Below are positions 16,569 to 25,410 of a stretch of 64,000 nucleotides of DNA, piece by piece (position 1 is the first letter of the stretch; each line of letters begins with the position of its first letter). The notes under the pieces are model-generated. The model searched no databases and was not told the origin of the DNA. It worked only from the letters and a program-made list of their open reading frames with translations. The position numbers and the translations under genes are program-made. Source of the stretch: Methylobacterium sp. R2-1 (GTDB taxonomy: Bacteria > Pseudomonadota > Alphaproteobacteria > Rhizobiales > Beijerinckiaceae); NCBI RefSeq assembly GCF_014191355.1, contig NZ_JACHWM010000016.1, positions 97,860-161,859 on the forward strand, given 5' to 3'.

Positions 16569-16898
16569 TCAGTTCGCGTCCCAGTTCCAATCGCCGTAAT
16601 CCGGCTCGCGGCAGCGATAGCCGATCGGACATTGCGGATTATCGCGGGTGGGGACGAAGCGCAGTTCGGCGATTTCGGTGAGCTCGCAGAAGCTGCGGTC
16701 GCGCACGAAGCGCTCGGGCGGGCGCCCGCCGAAGCCGAGCGTCACCGCGCCTTCCGCCTTCACGATCGCCATCGCTTCCGCACAGGTCGGGCGCGCCGTC
16801 TGCGTGCGCGATTGGGCGAATGCGGGAGCAAGGGCGAAGGGCGACGTCAGTAGAGGCGCCAAGGCCGAGCCGAGAACGGCGAGGGTGACAGGTTTCAT
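16569..16898 (-). CDS. Small secreted protein, four cysteines
   Basis: This 109-aa protein has a signal peptide (MKPVTLAVLGSALAPLL..., cleavage near AFAQS). The mature part is about 80 residues with four cysteines (one in TCAEAM, one in SFCELTE, two in QCPIGYRC), enough for two disulfides. The end is rich in acidic and aromatic residues (EPDYGDWNWD). It is probably periplasmic. No family is recognised and there is no operon partner; an ABC exporter gene lies downstream in the same direction about 245 bases away. Confidence 0.75.
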   Translation of the reverse strand: MKPVTLAVLGSALAPLLTSPFALAPAFAQSRTQTARPTCAEAMAIVKAEGAVTLGFGGRPPERFVRDRSFCELTEIAELRFVPTRDNPQCPIGYRCREPDYGDWNWDAN

Positions 16899-17320
16899 CA
16901 CGCGGGTACGGTCGACGGCCGGTTGCGGCCGCCAAGCTTGACCATGGCAGGTTCCGCTTGCGCCGGGAAGGGGTTGCCGTGCCTCTGCCGCATTCGGAGA
17001 GTCTATCTTGGTCTGCGGGCCACGACGGGCCCCTTCGACCCGCGCCGCCCTGCGACCGGGGCCGAATCATCCGGCGGATGGGAGCGAAGCCGAGCCATGG
17101 CGGGCCTGTCGATCCTCAACCTTGAGGCCGTGCCCGCCGCCATCCGCTGCGCGCCGGGCGCCGGTTTCCTGACCGAGGACAGATCCGCGCTCGGCCGTCA
17201 CGTGTTTGAGCACGGCTCGCGCGGTGCCGGTGGCGTGGATCGAGGCTGTGGGCATGCCGGCGCATTCGCCGAGGCGCATCCGCACCGCTCGATTGCTGAA
17301 AGCTATTTTCGGACGCTAGG
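16899..17320. other. Intergenic interval, no supported gene
   Basis: About 420 bases separate the divergent secreted-protein gene and the membrane-anchored protein at 17321. Open frames here are Arg/Gly/Ala-rich shadows without ribosome sites. The stretch CTGAAAGCTATTTTCGG near 17296-17312 is the only AT-richer part and lies just upstream of the next start. Promoters for both neighbours must be within this interval, but no consensus is clear. Confidence 0.5.
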
Positions 17321-18022
17321 ATGACGATGTCGGGAGCAGAAGCGCACGGGACGGCGATCGGAACGGCGATGGCGGAAGGCACGCAGAACGCGGACGGGAC
17401 GGAGGCGACGCCAGAGGCTCGCCCCTCGACCCTGTCACGACGTCTGACGATTCCCGTCATCCTCGCCGCGGGCTGGGGCGCACTGTTCGCCTATACGCTG
17501 ATCGTGCTGACCGATGACGGCCCGGTGGCGGCGCATGCCGGGCATACCCGTCTTGCCGCGGCGGACGGGATCGACGTTCCGGAGGTACGCCTGCCCGAGC
17601 CGGAGCGGCCGGCCACACCCGCCGCCAATCCGCCGCCGCGGGTGCTCACGGTCGCCGCGCCCGCCCCGCCGCTGGACACCGTGGTTGCCCCGGCCGAGCC
17701 GCGACCCGCCGCGCCGCTGGTGGAGCGGGCGGCTTTCGTGGGCATCTGGGGACCGACCTCGGTTGCCTGCGGCCAGCGCCAGCGCCGTCGCGGCTTCCTG
17801 CCCGCCACGATCACCGAGGACGGCGCCAAGGCCGGGCGCACCGTCTGCCGCTTCCGCAACAATCGCCGTGAAGGCAGCGCCTGGACCATGGCTGCTGATT
17901 GCAGCGAGCGCGGCCGCCGCTGGACCTCCCAGGTCCGCCTCCTCGTCGAGCATGACCGGCTCACTTGGACGAGCGGCAAGGGGCAGGCGAACTATATCCG
18001 CTGCGGACGCAAATCCGACTGA
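17321..18022 (+). CDS. Membrane-anchored protein with conserved C-terminal extracytoplasmic domain
   Basis: This 233-aa protein has a cytoplasmic N-terminus (1-43), one transmembrane helix (IPVILAAGWGALFAYTLIVL, about 44-65), a Pro/Ala-rich linker (about 75-135) and a C-terminal domain (about 138-230). That domain reads FVGIWGPTSVAC, then RRGFLPATITEDGAKAGRTV and CSERGRRWTSQVRLL, and ends YIRCG. The four Cys and regular Gly/Trp positions suggest a small disulfide-bonded beta fold in the periplasm. No named family is recalled. The gene is monocistronic and is followed by a copy of the intergenic palindrome. Confidence 0.75.
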   Translation: MTMSGAEAHGTAIGTAMAEGTQNADGTEATPEARPSTLSRRLTIPVILAAGWGALFAYTLIVLTDDGPVAAHAGHTRLAAADGIDVPEVRLPEPERPATPAANPPPRVLTVAAPAPPLDTVVAPAEPRPAAPLVERAAFVGIWGPTSVACGQRQRRRGFLPATITEDGAKAGRTVCRFRNNRREGSAWTMAADCSERGRRWTSQVRLLVEHDRLTWTSGKGQANYIRCGRKSD

Positions 18023-18030
18023 GGCTCTCG

Positions 18031-18093
18031 CCTCTTGTTTTTGCGTCGCCTTTTCAGACAAGCCGGCGGCCACCTTTCGGGCCGATGCTCTAG
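18031..18093. repeat. Copy of the intergenic palindrome family
   Basis: CCTCTTGTTTTTGCGTCGCC TTTTC...CCACCTTTCGGGCCGATGCTCTAG matches the thiE-thiD element closely over about 60 bases (GCCTCTTGTTGTTGCATCG there), with several substitutions that weaken the stem. It lies between convergent genes and overlaps the stop codon of the minus-strand oxidase gene. Confidence 0.75.
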
Positions 18094-19016
18094 GCCGCAT
18101 CGGCCGCGGCAAACCGCAGTCGCAGCGCGCGAGCCCGGAACACGACCTGCTCCGGCATGAACCGCCACAGGCGCTCGGCGCCGTCGATCCGTTCGTCCTC
18201 CGCGGGATCGAGCACGACCTCGGTGCGTCCGCTCATCTGCAGCAGGTCGCCCGTCACGAAATCTGGAAAGACGAGACCCGCCCGCGGGTTCTCCAGCATG
18301 TTGCCCAGCGTGTTGAAAAAGCGGTTGCCGGAATAGTCGGGGATTGTGAGGCGGCCGTCCGCTCCGACCCGCACGAAGCCGGCCGGGCCGCCCCTGTGCG
18401 AGACATCGATCTGCCGCCGGCCGTCGGCCGCCTCGACAGCGCTCGCGACGAAGAAGGTTTCCGCCGCCGCGACGACGGCCCGCGCCGCGGCGCCGAGCCG
18501 GTCCGACACGAGAGGCCGCGGCCGGGTCTCCCGCGGCAGGTCCGAGCCTACCTTGTGCCGGCTGCGGATGTATTGCGGGCAGTTCCCGAAACTCTGCTCG
18601 ACGCGGACCGCGAAACCCTCCGCACCCCTGCGCTCGATCTGTCCATTCAGGCGGTTGCGGCGACGCGTGGCCAGTTCGATCCCGAGCACGGCCACGCCTT
18701 GCCCGTCCTCCAACCCCGCCTCGGCGGGATCGTCCGGGTCGCGGAGCCCTTCCACCCGGAGGTGGAACGGGTCCGGCGCATGGAGGAAGCCCGGTGCTTC
18801 CTCCCGTAGCGTCGCCCAAGGATTGCCCTCCTGGTCAACGCTGCCCAGCACCGCGAAGGGCAGGAGCGGGAAGAACGCGCGGTGCTGCTCGTTCAGGTGA
18901 TCGCGGATCACCCGGGGGCCGAGTTCCGCCATCCGCCCGGCGATGCCGACATGCTCTTGGATCGCCACCTCACCCCGGTGCCAGGGAGAGGATGAGGCTG
19001 CGGCCTGTGTGCTCAT
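18090..19016 (-). CDS. Pyridoxamine 5'-phosphate oxidase-family FMN-binding protein
   Basis: This 308-aa protein has two split-barrel FMN-binding-like segments. The N-terminal half contains RAFFPLLPFAVLGSVDQEGNP. The C-terminal half contains ETFFVASAVE, then RGGPAGFVRVGADGRLTIPD and GNRFFNTLGNMLENPRAGLV, the usual PNPOx-like flavin/substrate contact region. Such proteins reduce varied small molecules, so the specific reaction is unknown. The ATG at 19016 overlaps the stop of the GST gene (ATGA), which shows translational coupling. The GST-oxidase pair is divergent from a LysR gene that probably controls it. Confidence 0.86.
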   Translation of the reverse strand: MSTQAAASSSPWHRGEVAIQEHVGIAGRMAELGPRVIRDHLNEQHRAFFPLLPFAVLGSVDQEGNPWATLREEAPGFLHAPDPFHLRVEGLRDPDDPAEAGLEDGQGVAVLGIELATRRRNRLNGQIERRGAEGFAVRVEQSFGNCPQYIRSRHKVGSDLPRETRPRPLVSDRLGAAARAVVAAAETFFVASAVEAADGRRQIDVSHRGGPAGFVRVGADGRLTIPDYSGNRFFNTLGNMLENPRAGLVFPDFVTGDLLQMSGRTEVVLDPAEDERIDGAERLWRFMPEQVVFRARALRLRFAAADAA

Positions 19017-19639
19017 GCCCGATCTCCCGCCGCGTTCAGGCCGACCGGCGAGGCTGGCAGCGCCACGAAGCCCGGCAGCGCCTCGATCCGGGCGAGCCAT
19101 GCGCGGACATTCCCGTAAGACGCGAGATCGACGTTCCCCTCGGGAGCGGCGGCGATGTAGCTGTAGAGCGCCACGTCGGCGATGGTCGGATGCTCGGCAG
19201 CCAGCCAGTCGCGCGCCGACAGCTCCGCATCGATCAGCGCCAGAATCGTGTGGGCGCGGGCGATCACTTCCTCCGCGTCGAACCCAGCCCCGAACAGGGT
19301 GACGAGGCGTGCAGCGCAGGGGCCGTAGGCGATCGGTCCGGCCGCAACCGAGAGCCAGCGCTGGACGCGCGCCGCCCCTTCCGCATCCTCGGGCAGCCAG
19401 TCGCTGCGACCAAGCTTCTTGGCGAGGTACACGAGGATGGCATTGGAATCCGGCACGATCGTCCCGTCATCATCGAGGACGGGGACCTGCCCGAACGGAT
19501 TGATCGCCAGGAAATCCGGCGAGCGGTTCTGGCCGCCGGCAAAGTCGACCTCGACGGTCTCAAAGGGCTGGCCGACCAGCGACAGGAACAGGCGTGCCCG
19601 GTGGGCATGGCCCGAGAGCCTCAGGCTGTAGAGCTTCAC
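19013..19639 (-). CDS. Glutathione S-transferase family protein
   Basis: This 208-aa cytosolic GST starts with GTG at 19639 (MKLYSLRLSGHAHRARLFLS) after TAGGAG six bases upstream; the longer frame reads through non-coding sequence. The thioredoxin-like N-terminal domain has the cis-Pro in GQVPVLDDDG and the glutathione-contact acidic-Ser pair in VPDSNAILVYLAKK (about residues 62-75). The helical C-terminal domain has the N-capping box region TIADVALYSY. It is translationally coupled to the FMN-oxidase gene, which suggests a detoxification or redox role; the substrate is unknown. Confidence 0.93.
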   Translation of the reverse strand: MKLYSLRLSGHAHRARLFLSLVGQPFETVEVDFAGGQNRSPDFLAINPFGQVPVLDDDGTIVPDSNAILVYLAKKLGRSDWLPEDAEGAARVQRWLSVAAGPIAYGPCAARLVTLFGAGFDAEEVIARAHTILALIDAELSARDWLAAEHPTIADVALYSYIAAAPEGNVDLASYGNVRAWLARIEALPGFVALPASPVGLNAAGDRA

Positions 19640-19790
19640 GGTGTTGTCTCCTAAGGCCGCAGGATCGGCCGTGGATCGATCACACTCCCTCCGAGCCGCG
19701 AGGTGAACCTGCATTATGAGTAAGCGACTGTTGCGCGGTACGGAATAATCGCGACACTGCTCCCACAGGACGGGCTGTCGGAGGGCTTTT
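19640..19790. promoter_or_regulatory. Divergent promoter region between GST and LysR genes
   Basis: This 151-base intergenic region separates the divergently transcribed GST operon and the LysR regulator. It contains AT-richer patches (GCATTATGAGTAAGCG and GGAATAATCGCG near 19712-19755) suited to promoters and a LysR-type site. LysR proteins usually bind such divergent regions and repress their own gene; the exact operator is not resolved. Confidence 0.55.
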
Positions 19791-20696
19791 ATGGACCGGC
19801 TGCAGGGAATGCGGGTCTTCGTGCGGGTCGCCGAAAGCGGTGGCTTCGCCGGGGCGGCGCGCGCGCTCGGCATGAGCCCGGCCGCCGTCACGCGCGCGGT
19901 TGCGGCGCTCGAAGCCGCCATCGGCGCGCGCCTCTTCCTCCGCACCACGCGCTCGGTGAAGCTCACCGATGCAGGCGGACGCTATCTCGAGGATTGCCGC
20001 CGAATCCTGTCCGAGATCGTCGAGGCCGAGGCCGTTGCCGCCGGTTCGACCGCGACGCCGACCGGTGTCCTGACGCTGACGGCGCCGGTGCAGTTCGGCC
20101 GCCTCTACGTGCTTCCGCTGGTGACCGACTACCTCGCGCGCCACCCCGCGGTCGCGGTCCGCGCGCTGTTCCTCGACCGGATCGTCAACATGATCGAGGA
20201 GGGCATCGATGTCGGGGTGCGGATCGGGCATCTGGCCGATTCCGGGCTGTCGGCGACCCGCGTCGGCAGCGTGCGCCGGGTGGTCTGCGCCGCGCCGAGC
20301 TATCTCGAACGGCACGGTGTGCCCAAGACACCCCCCGACCTGCGCGAGCACGCCGTGATCGGCTCATCGAGCCTCGGTGTCCTGCCGGAATGGCGGTTCG
20401 GGCCCGAGCGGCGCATCGCCGTCACCGTTCATCCCCGCCTCGTCTGCAACACGGTCGATGCGACGCTCGCCGCGGCTCTCGATGGCTGGGGAGTCGCGCG
20501 GCTGCTGTCTTATCAGGTGGCGTCGGCGGTGGCGGAGGGGCGCCTGCGCATCCTGCTCAGCGACGACGAGGAGGCGCCCGTTCCGATCCACGTCGTGAGC
20601 CCCGAGGGGCGGCGGGCGCCGGCCAAGACCCGCGCCTTCGTCGATCTCGCTGCGACGCGGCTGCGCGCCGACCCGCGGGTGAACCCGCCGGCTTGA
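19791..20696 (+). CDS. LysR-family transcriptional regulator
   Basis: This is a 301-aa LysR regulator. The N-terminal winged helix (about 1-60) reads MRVFVRVAESGGFAGAARAL then SPAAVTRAVAALEAAIGARL and FLRTTRSVKLTDAG. The effector-binding domain follows from about residue 92 (TGVLTLTAPVQFGRLYVLPL). The ATG at 19791 directly precedes the helix-turn-helix. It is divergent from the GST-FMN oxidase operon and likely regulates it. The effector is unknown. Confidence 0.93.
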   Translation: MDRLQGMRVFVRVAESGGFAGAARALGMSPAAVTRAVAALEAAIGARLFLRTTRSVKLTDAGGRYLEDCRRILSEIVEAEAVAAGSTATPTGVLTLTAPVQFGRLYVLPLVTDYLARHPAVAVRALFLDRIVNMIEEGIDVGVRIGHLADSGLSATRVGSVRRVVCAAPSYLERHGVPKTPPDLREHAVIGSSSLGVLPEWRFGPERRIAVTVHPRLVCNTVDATLAAALDGWGVARLLSYQVASAVAEGRLRILLSDDEEAPVPIHVVSPEGRRAPAKTRAFVDLAATRLRADPRVNPPA

Positions 20697-20755
20697 GGCG
20701 GCTCACACGCCCTCGCCGTCATCGCGAGGCGGTGGCAGGGGAAAACCCCTCCCTC

Positions 20756-22363
20756 TCAGTAAACGTCGGCCTGATAGCGCCCGGCCTTCTTCAGGGCGGC
20801 GAGATAGGCCACCGCCTCGTCGGGATTCTTGCCGCCGTACTGCGCGGCGACGTCGATGATCGCGCGCTCCACGTCCTTGGCCATGCGCTTGGCATCGCCG
20901 CAGACGTAGAAATGGGCACCACCTTCGAGCCACTTCCACAGCTCGGCGCCGTTCTCGCGCATGCGGTCCTGGACGTAGGTCTTCTCCGTGCCGTCGCGCG
21001 ACCATGCGAGCGAGAGGCGGGTCAGCACCTTCTCGTCCTTCAGGCCGTTCAGTTCCTCCTTGTAGAAGAAATCGGTGGCCTGCCGCTGGTGGCCGTAGAA
21101 CAGCCAGTTGCGACCGGGCGCCTTCGTGGCCGCGCGCTCCCGCAGGAAGGAGCGGAACGGGGCGACACCGGTTCCCGGGCCGCACATGATCACGTCCTTG
21201 GACGGGTCCGACGGCAGGCCGAAGCCGTGCGCCTTCTGCAGGTAGATTTTGACTTTCGTCTGCTCCGGCAGACGCTCCCCCAAATGCGTGGAAGCGACGC
21301 CCAGGCGCAGCCGCGAGCGGTGATTGTAGCGCACCGCGTCGACCGTGAGCGAGACGCGGCCGGCATCCATCTTCGGCGACGACGAGATCGAGTAGAGCCG
21401 CGGCTGCAGCTCGTCGAGCGCCTCCAGAAAGACCTCGGCGTCCGGGCGGGCGCCGGGAAACTTGTGCAGCGCGCCGAGAACGTCGAGATGCTGCGCGTCG
21501 CCGTCCGGGTCTTCGCCGGCCGCGAGCGCCTGCGCCTTCTTCCGAGCTGCGCCCGAGGTCAGCAGCGAGAGGAGCTGGTAGAGGTTGTCCGGCGCCGCGC
21601 CCAGGGAATAGTCGGTCAGCAACCGGTCGCGCAGGGTCTTTCCGCCGATCATCCGCTCGGGTCGCGTGCCGAGTTCGGCGATCACCGCATCGACGAGCGC
21701 CGGGGCGTTGGCCGGAAACAGACCGAGGGAGTCGCCGGCCTCGTAGGTGATCGGCGTGTCCCTCAGGTCGATCTCGATGTGCCACGTCTCCTTCTCGCCG
21801 CCCGGTGCGTTGAGCCGCGTGCGGGAGAGGAAGGTCGCCTCGACCGGGTTCTCGCGGCAATAGCCGAGCGGGCCGAGTTCCGGCTCCTTCTTCGGCGTAT
21901 CGGCCGCCTCTGCCTTCGGGGCCGCCGCGCCGCCACTTGCGGCGCCGAACTCCTCCTCGAGCTTCTTGAGCATGCGCAGGGTCTCTTTGCCGCCGGGCTG
22001 GCAAAGGTTCAGCCGCTCCTCCCTTTTGAGGAAGATCGCGTTGGCGTAGTCGGCGCAGTTGTAGCCGCATTGGCCGCAATCCTGCTGAGCCATGGCGGCC
22101 ATCAGCTTCTGCGGCTCCGAGCGGTCCTTGGCGATTGCCATGCGGTCATTGATCGGCATCGACGGGTCGTGCCAGGGGGCGTCGTCGTTGTCGGCCAGCT
22201 TCGGACCAGTCGAGGGCGCCTCGCCCGGCGCGAGGGCGGTGGCGCCCTCGACCGCCGGGCCGAGGAGCGCGGCGAAGTAGCCCGACAGCCAGGAACGCTG
22301 GTCGGCGTTGAAGGGGGCGCTCTCGGGGATGAGAACGAGCGGGGGCGCGACGTGCTGGGTCAT
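20756..22363 (-). CDS. CysJ-like FAD/NADPH reductase with N-terminal Fe-S domain (nitrite reductase electron donor)
   Basis: This 535-aa flavoprotein resembles the FAD/NADPH half of sulfite reductase alpha subunit. It lacks the FMN flavodoxin domain. Instead residues about 93-130 carry a four-cysteine Fe-S motif (DCGQCGYNCADYA...LNLC) of the PF04060 type. The ferredoxin-reductase part follows: DSLGLFPANAPALVDAV, FAD-binding RLYSISSSP (about 333-341), NADPH-binding IMCGPGTGVAPFRSFL and WLFYGHQRQATDFFYKEEL, ending with aromatic DVY. The ATG at 22363 overlaps the nirA stop (ATGA). It is the last gene of the nitrate/nitrite operon and probably feeds electrons from NADPH through its Fe-S cluster to NirA. 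This role is inferred from position. Confidence 0.88.
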   Translation of the reverse strand: MTQHVAPPLVLIPESAPFNADQRSWLSGYFAALLGPAVEGATALAPGEAPSTGPKLADNDDAPWHDPSMPINDRMAIAKDRSEPQKLMAAMAQQDCGQCGYNCADYANAIFLKREERLNLCQPGGKETLRMLKKLEEEFGAASGGAAAPKAEAADTPKKEPELGPLGYCRENPVEATFLSRTRLNAPGGEKETWHIEIDLRDTPITYEAGDSLGLFPANAPALVDAVIAELGTRPERMIGGKTLRDRLLTDYSLGAAPDNLYQLLSLLTSGAARKKAQALAAGEDPDGDAQHLDVLGALHKFPGARPDAEVFLEALDELQPRLYSISSSPKMDAGRVSLTVDAVRYNHRSRLRLGVASTHLGERLPEQTKVKIYLQKAHGFGLPSDPSKDVIMCGPGTGVAPFRSFLRERAATKAPGRNWLFYGHQRQATDFFYKEELNGLKDEKVLTRLSLAWSRDGTEKTYVQDRMRENGAELWKWLEGGAHFYVCGDAKRMAKDVERAIIDVAAQYGGKNPDEAVAYLAALKKAGRYQADVY

Positions 22364-24153
22364 GCGGCGGCCTTGAGGGCGGGTTGTTCTTCGGCGGCGT
22401 CGCGCAGGGCCTCGGGGCCGGTACGTGCGGTGAAGGCCTGGAAGCTTTCCTCCGGGCCCTGGCGGCGGGCGAGATAGGCGTTCAGCAGGGCCTCGACGCG
22501 CGAGGGCACGTCCTCGGCCTTGACCGCCTTCCAGATCTCGGTGCCGATCTTCGGGTTCTCGGCAAAGCCCCCGCCGACAACAACGTCGTAGCCCTCGACG
22601 GTATCGCCCTCCTCCGAGACGACGACCTTCGCGCCGATGAGTCCGATATCGCCGATGTAGTGCTGAGCGCAGGAATGGTGGCAGCCGGTGAGGTGGACGT
22701 TCACCGGCACATCGAGGGCCGGCACGGTCTGCTCGACATGGTCGGCGATGATCATCGCGTGACCCTTGGTGTCGGCGGCGGCGAACTTGCAGCCGCGGCT
22801 GCCGGTGCAGGCCACGAGGCCGGAGCGGATGCCGGCGGCCTTCGTGGTGAGGCCGAGCGCCGCGACGCGGGCCTCGACCTCTGCGACCTTCGCGTCCGGC
22901 ACGCCGGAGAAGATGAAGTTCTGCCACACCGTCAGGCGGATCTGGCCGTCGCCGCACTCGGCCGAGATCCTGGCGAGTTCGCGCATCTCGCCGGTCGTCA
23001 TCTTGCCGACGGGCAGCACCACGCCGATCCAGTTCAGGCCCGGCTGAACCTGCTTGTGGACGCCGACATGACTGAAGCGGTCGGTGGGCTTCCTCGGCGC
23101 CACGTGCTCGGGGGCGACGCGCGCGAGCTTGCGGCCGAGCTTCTCCTCGACGGCGGCGAGGTACTTCTCGAAGCCCCAGGCGTCGAGGACGTACTTCATG
23201 CGGCTCTTGTTGCGGTTCGTGCGGTCGCCGTTCTCGATGAAGACGCGCAGGATTGCGTCGGCGACTTGGTTGCACTCCTCGGGTTTGAGGACGACGCCGG
23301 TGTCGCGGGCGAGATCCTTGTGGCCGGAGATGCCGCCCAGCACGAGGCGCATCCAGATCCCGGCGGGGATGCTCGCGCCCTCCAGTACCTCGATCGCCTG
23401 GAAGCCGATGTCATTGGTTTCTTCCAGCACCGGCATCACGCCGCCGCCGTCGAAGGCGACGTTGAACTTGCGCGGCAGGCCGAACAGCGAGCGGTCGTTG
23501 AGGATCCAGTTGTGCCATGATTTGGCCAGCGGCCGGGTGTCGAGCAGTTCCTGCGCGTCGATGCCGGCGGTGGGCGAGCCGGTGACGTTGCGGATGTTGT
23601 CGGCGCCCGCGCCGCGCGCGGTGAGGCCGAGATCGACCAGGCCGTCGAGGAAGGCCTGGCCGTGCTCCGGCGGGATCTCGCGCACCTGAAGATTGGCGCG
23701 GGTGGTGACGTGGCTGTAGGGGCCGCCATGCTTGTCGGCGAGGTCGGCGATGCCGGCGAACTGCCAGTGCTGCAGGATGCCGTTGGGGATGCGCAGGCGG
23801 CACATGTAGGAGGTCTGGGTCGGTGCGACCCAGAACAGGCCGTGGTAGCGCCAGCGGAAATTATCCTCAGGCTTCGGAGCCTTGCCGGTCGCAGCCTCCT
23901 GGATCAGGCGGTTATGGCCGTCGAACGGATTCTCCGCGCGCTTCCACTTCTCCTGCTCGCAGAGCTTGCCACCCTCCTTGACGGTGCGGTCCTGCGCCTT
24001 GATGTGGATCGCGTCCGGGCCGGTGGGCTCGGAGGACGCGGCTGCGGCGCCGCCCTGCCCGATCGCGAGGCCGCCGGTCATCCGAGCCGCCGCGATGCCC
24101 GAGGCGAAGCCTTCCAGGTAGCGCTTCTGCTCGGCGTTGAATTCGTCTGCCAT
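22360..24153 (-). CDS. nirA: NirA-type siroheme/4Fe-4S nitrite reductase
   Basis: NirA reduces nitrite to ammonium with six electrons. At 597 aa it is a full-length ferredoxin-type nitrite/sulfite reductase with two repeated halves. The first siroheme contact region is YMCRLRIPNG...GPYSHVTTRANLQVREI. The 4Fe-4S/siroheme cysteines are in ACTGSRGCKF (about residues 436-445) and HLTGCHHSCAQHYIGDIG (about 475-492). A nitrite rather than sulfite substrate is inferred from the operon. The ATG at 24153 with GAGG five bases upstream is preferred; an upstream GTG at 24168 overlaps the previous stop and is an alternative. Downstream, the CysJ-like flavoprotein overlaps by four bases. Confidence 0.92.
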   Translation of the reverse strand: MADEFNAEQKRYLEGFASGIAAARMTGGLAIGQGGAAAASSEPTGPDAIHIKAQDRTVKEGGKLCEQEKWKRAENPFDGHNRLIQEAATGKAPKPEDNFRWRYHGLFWVAPTQTSYMCRLRIPNGILQHWQFAGIADLADKHGGPYSHVTTRANLQVREIPPEHGQAFLDGLVDLGLTARGAGADNIRNVTGSPTAGIDAQELLDTRPLAKSWHNWILNDRSLFGLPRKFNVAFDGGGVMPVLEETNDIGFQAIEVLEGASIPAGIWMRLVLGGISGHKDLARDTGVVLKPEECNQVADAILRVFIENGDRTNRNKSRMKYVLDAWGFEKYLAAVEEKLGRKLARVAPEHVAPRKPTDRFSHVGVHKQVQPGLNWIGVVLPVGKMTTGEMRELARISAECGDGQIRLTVWQNFIFSGVPDAKVAEVEARVAALGLTTKAAGIRSGLVACTGSRGCKFAAADTKGHAMIIADHVEQTVPALDVPVNVHLTGCHHSCAQHYIGDIGLIGAKVVVSEEGDTVEGYDVVVGGGFAENPKIGTEIWKAVKAEDVPSRVEALLNAYLARRQGPEESFQAFTARTGPEALRDAAEEQPALKAAA

Positions 24154-24164
24154 CGCTGCCTCAC

Positions 24165-25385
24165 TCACGCTGCGAGGGTTTTCGGGGCCGGGCCGAACAT
24201 CAGGTCGTCCCGGTCGTCAGGGGAGAGCGGCGCGCCGGAGCGGATCAGCTCCTTGCAGCGCGCCTGCTCGGCGATGTCGCCGACGAAGACCGCCCCCGCG
24301 AGGCGGTTTTCGGCGATGATCAGCTTGCGGTAGAGGCCGGCGGCGGCGTCGTGCATCACGACCGCCTCGGCGCCTTCGGGCGTATCGACCACGCCGGCCG
24401 AGAAGACGGGCAGGCCCGACACCTTGAGGCTGGTGGCAAGGGACGTGCCGGGATAGGAAGCCGCCTCGCCGACGAGGTGCCGCGACAGCACCTCGGCCTG
24501 CTCGTAGGCGGGCTCGACAAGGCCGTAAACGACACCCCTGTGCTCAGCGCATTCGCCGAGCGCATGGATCGCCGGGTCGGAAGTGGTCATCCGGTCGTCC
24601 ACCGTAATGCCGCGCCCGCAGGCGAGTCCGCAGGACTGCGCCAGGGCCGTCGAGGCGCGGATGCCCACCGACATCACGACGAGGTCGGCCGGGATCACGC
24701 TGCCGTCCTTCATCCGCAGGCGCTCGACTTGAGTCCCGCCCTCGATCGCGGCGGTGTCGGCGGACAGCATCACCTTGACGCCGCGGGCCTCCATCGCCGT
24801 GCGCACGAGGCGGGCCGCCGCGTGGTCGAGCTGGCGCTCCATCACCCGGTCCATGACGTGGACCAGCGTGGTGTCGACGCCGAGCCGGGCGAGCCCGACC
24901 GCGGCCTCCAGGCCCAGCAGCCCGCCGCCGATCACCACGGCCTTGGCGTGCTCGACGGCGGCTTTGCGGATCGCCGCCACGTCGGCGAAATCGCGGAAGG
25001 TGAGGACGCCCGGCAGGTCGATACCGGGCAGCGGAAGCCGGATCGGCAGCGAGCCCACGGCCAGCACCAGCTTATCGTAGGGCAGGACATGCGCTTCACC
25101 GACGATCGCCAGCCGGTTGGCCCGGTCGATCTCCGTCACCGGCGCGCCGGTGACGAGGCGGATGCCGTGCTCCTCGTACCAGGAGAGCGGGCGGAAGCCG
25201 CAGGCCGCCTCGTCCACCTCGCCGCCGAGCAGCGAGGAGAGCAGCACCCGGTTATAGGCCGCCACCGGCTCGGCGCCGACCACCGTCACGTCGTATCGGC
25301 CCGGCGCGCGCTCGGTCAGCCGCTCGAGGAAGCGGAGCGAGGCCATGCCGTTGCCGACGACGACGAGTCTGTCCTTCACGCTCAT
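24165..25385 (-). CDS. NirB/NasB-like NAD(P)H-FAD oxidoreductase
   Basis: This 406-aa flavoprotein equals the N-terminal reductase part of assimilatory NirB. It has two Rossmann motifs: RLVVVGNGMASLRFLERL at the N-terminus (FAD) and AVVIGGGLLGLEAAVGLARLG near residue 145 (NADH). ALGECAEHRGVVYGLVEPAY is the family FAD-contact segment. The siroheme and Rieske parts of NirB are absent; the neighbouring NirA takes the catalytic role. It may pass electrons to a nitrate reductase catalytic subunit encoded elsewhere. The ATG at 25385 (MSVKDRL) follows a GGGGGATC sequence. It lies between nrtC and nirA with minimal gaps, so it is part of the same transcript. Confidence 0.88.
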   Translation of the reverse strand: MSVKDRLVVVGNGMASLRFLERLTERAPGRYDVTVVGAEPVAAYNRVLLSSLLGGEVDEAACGFRPLSWYEEHGIRLVTGAPVTEIDRANRLAIVGEAHVLPYDKLVLAVGSLPIRLPLPGIDLPGVLTFRDFADVAAIRKAAVEHAKAVVIGGGLLGLEAAVGLARLGVDTTLVHVMDRVMERQLDHAAARLVRTAMEARGVKVMLSADTAAIEGGTQVERLRMKDGSVIPADLVVMSVGIRASTALAQSCGLACGRGITVDDRMTTSDPAIHALGECAEHRGVVYGLVEPAYEQAEVLSRHLVGEAASYPGTSLATSLKVSGLPVFSAGVVDTPEGAEAVVMHDAAAGLYRKLIIAENRLAGAVFVGDIAEQARCKELIRSGAPLSPDDRDDLMFGPAPKTLAA

Positions 25386-25410
25386 GAACCCGTGATCCCC
25401 CTTCACGAAC

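Noticed and set aside
19994..22477. Very long plus-strand frame (827 aa) opposite the CysJ-like gene and LysR end
   Set aside because: High-GC antisense frames lack stops by chance; the minus-strand flavoprotein and plus-strand LysR account for the sequence.
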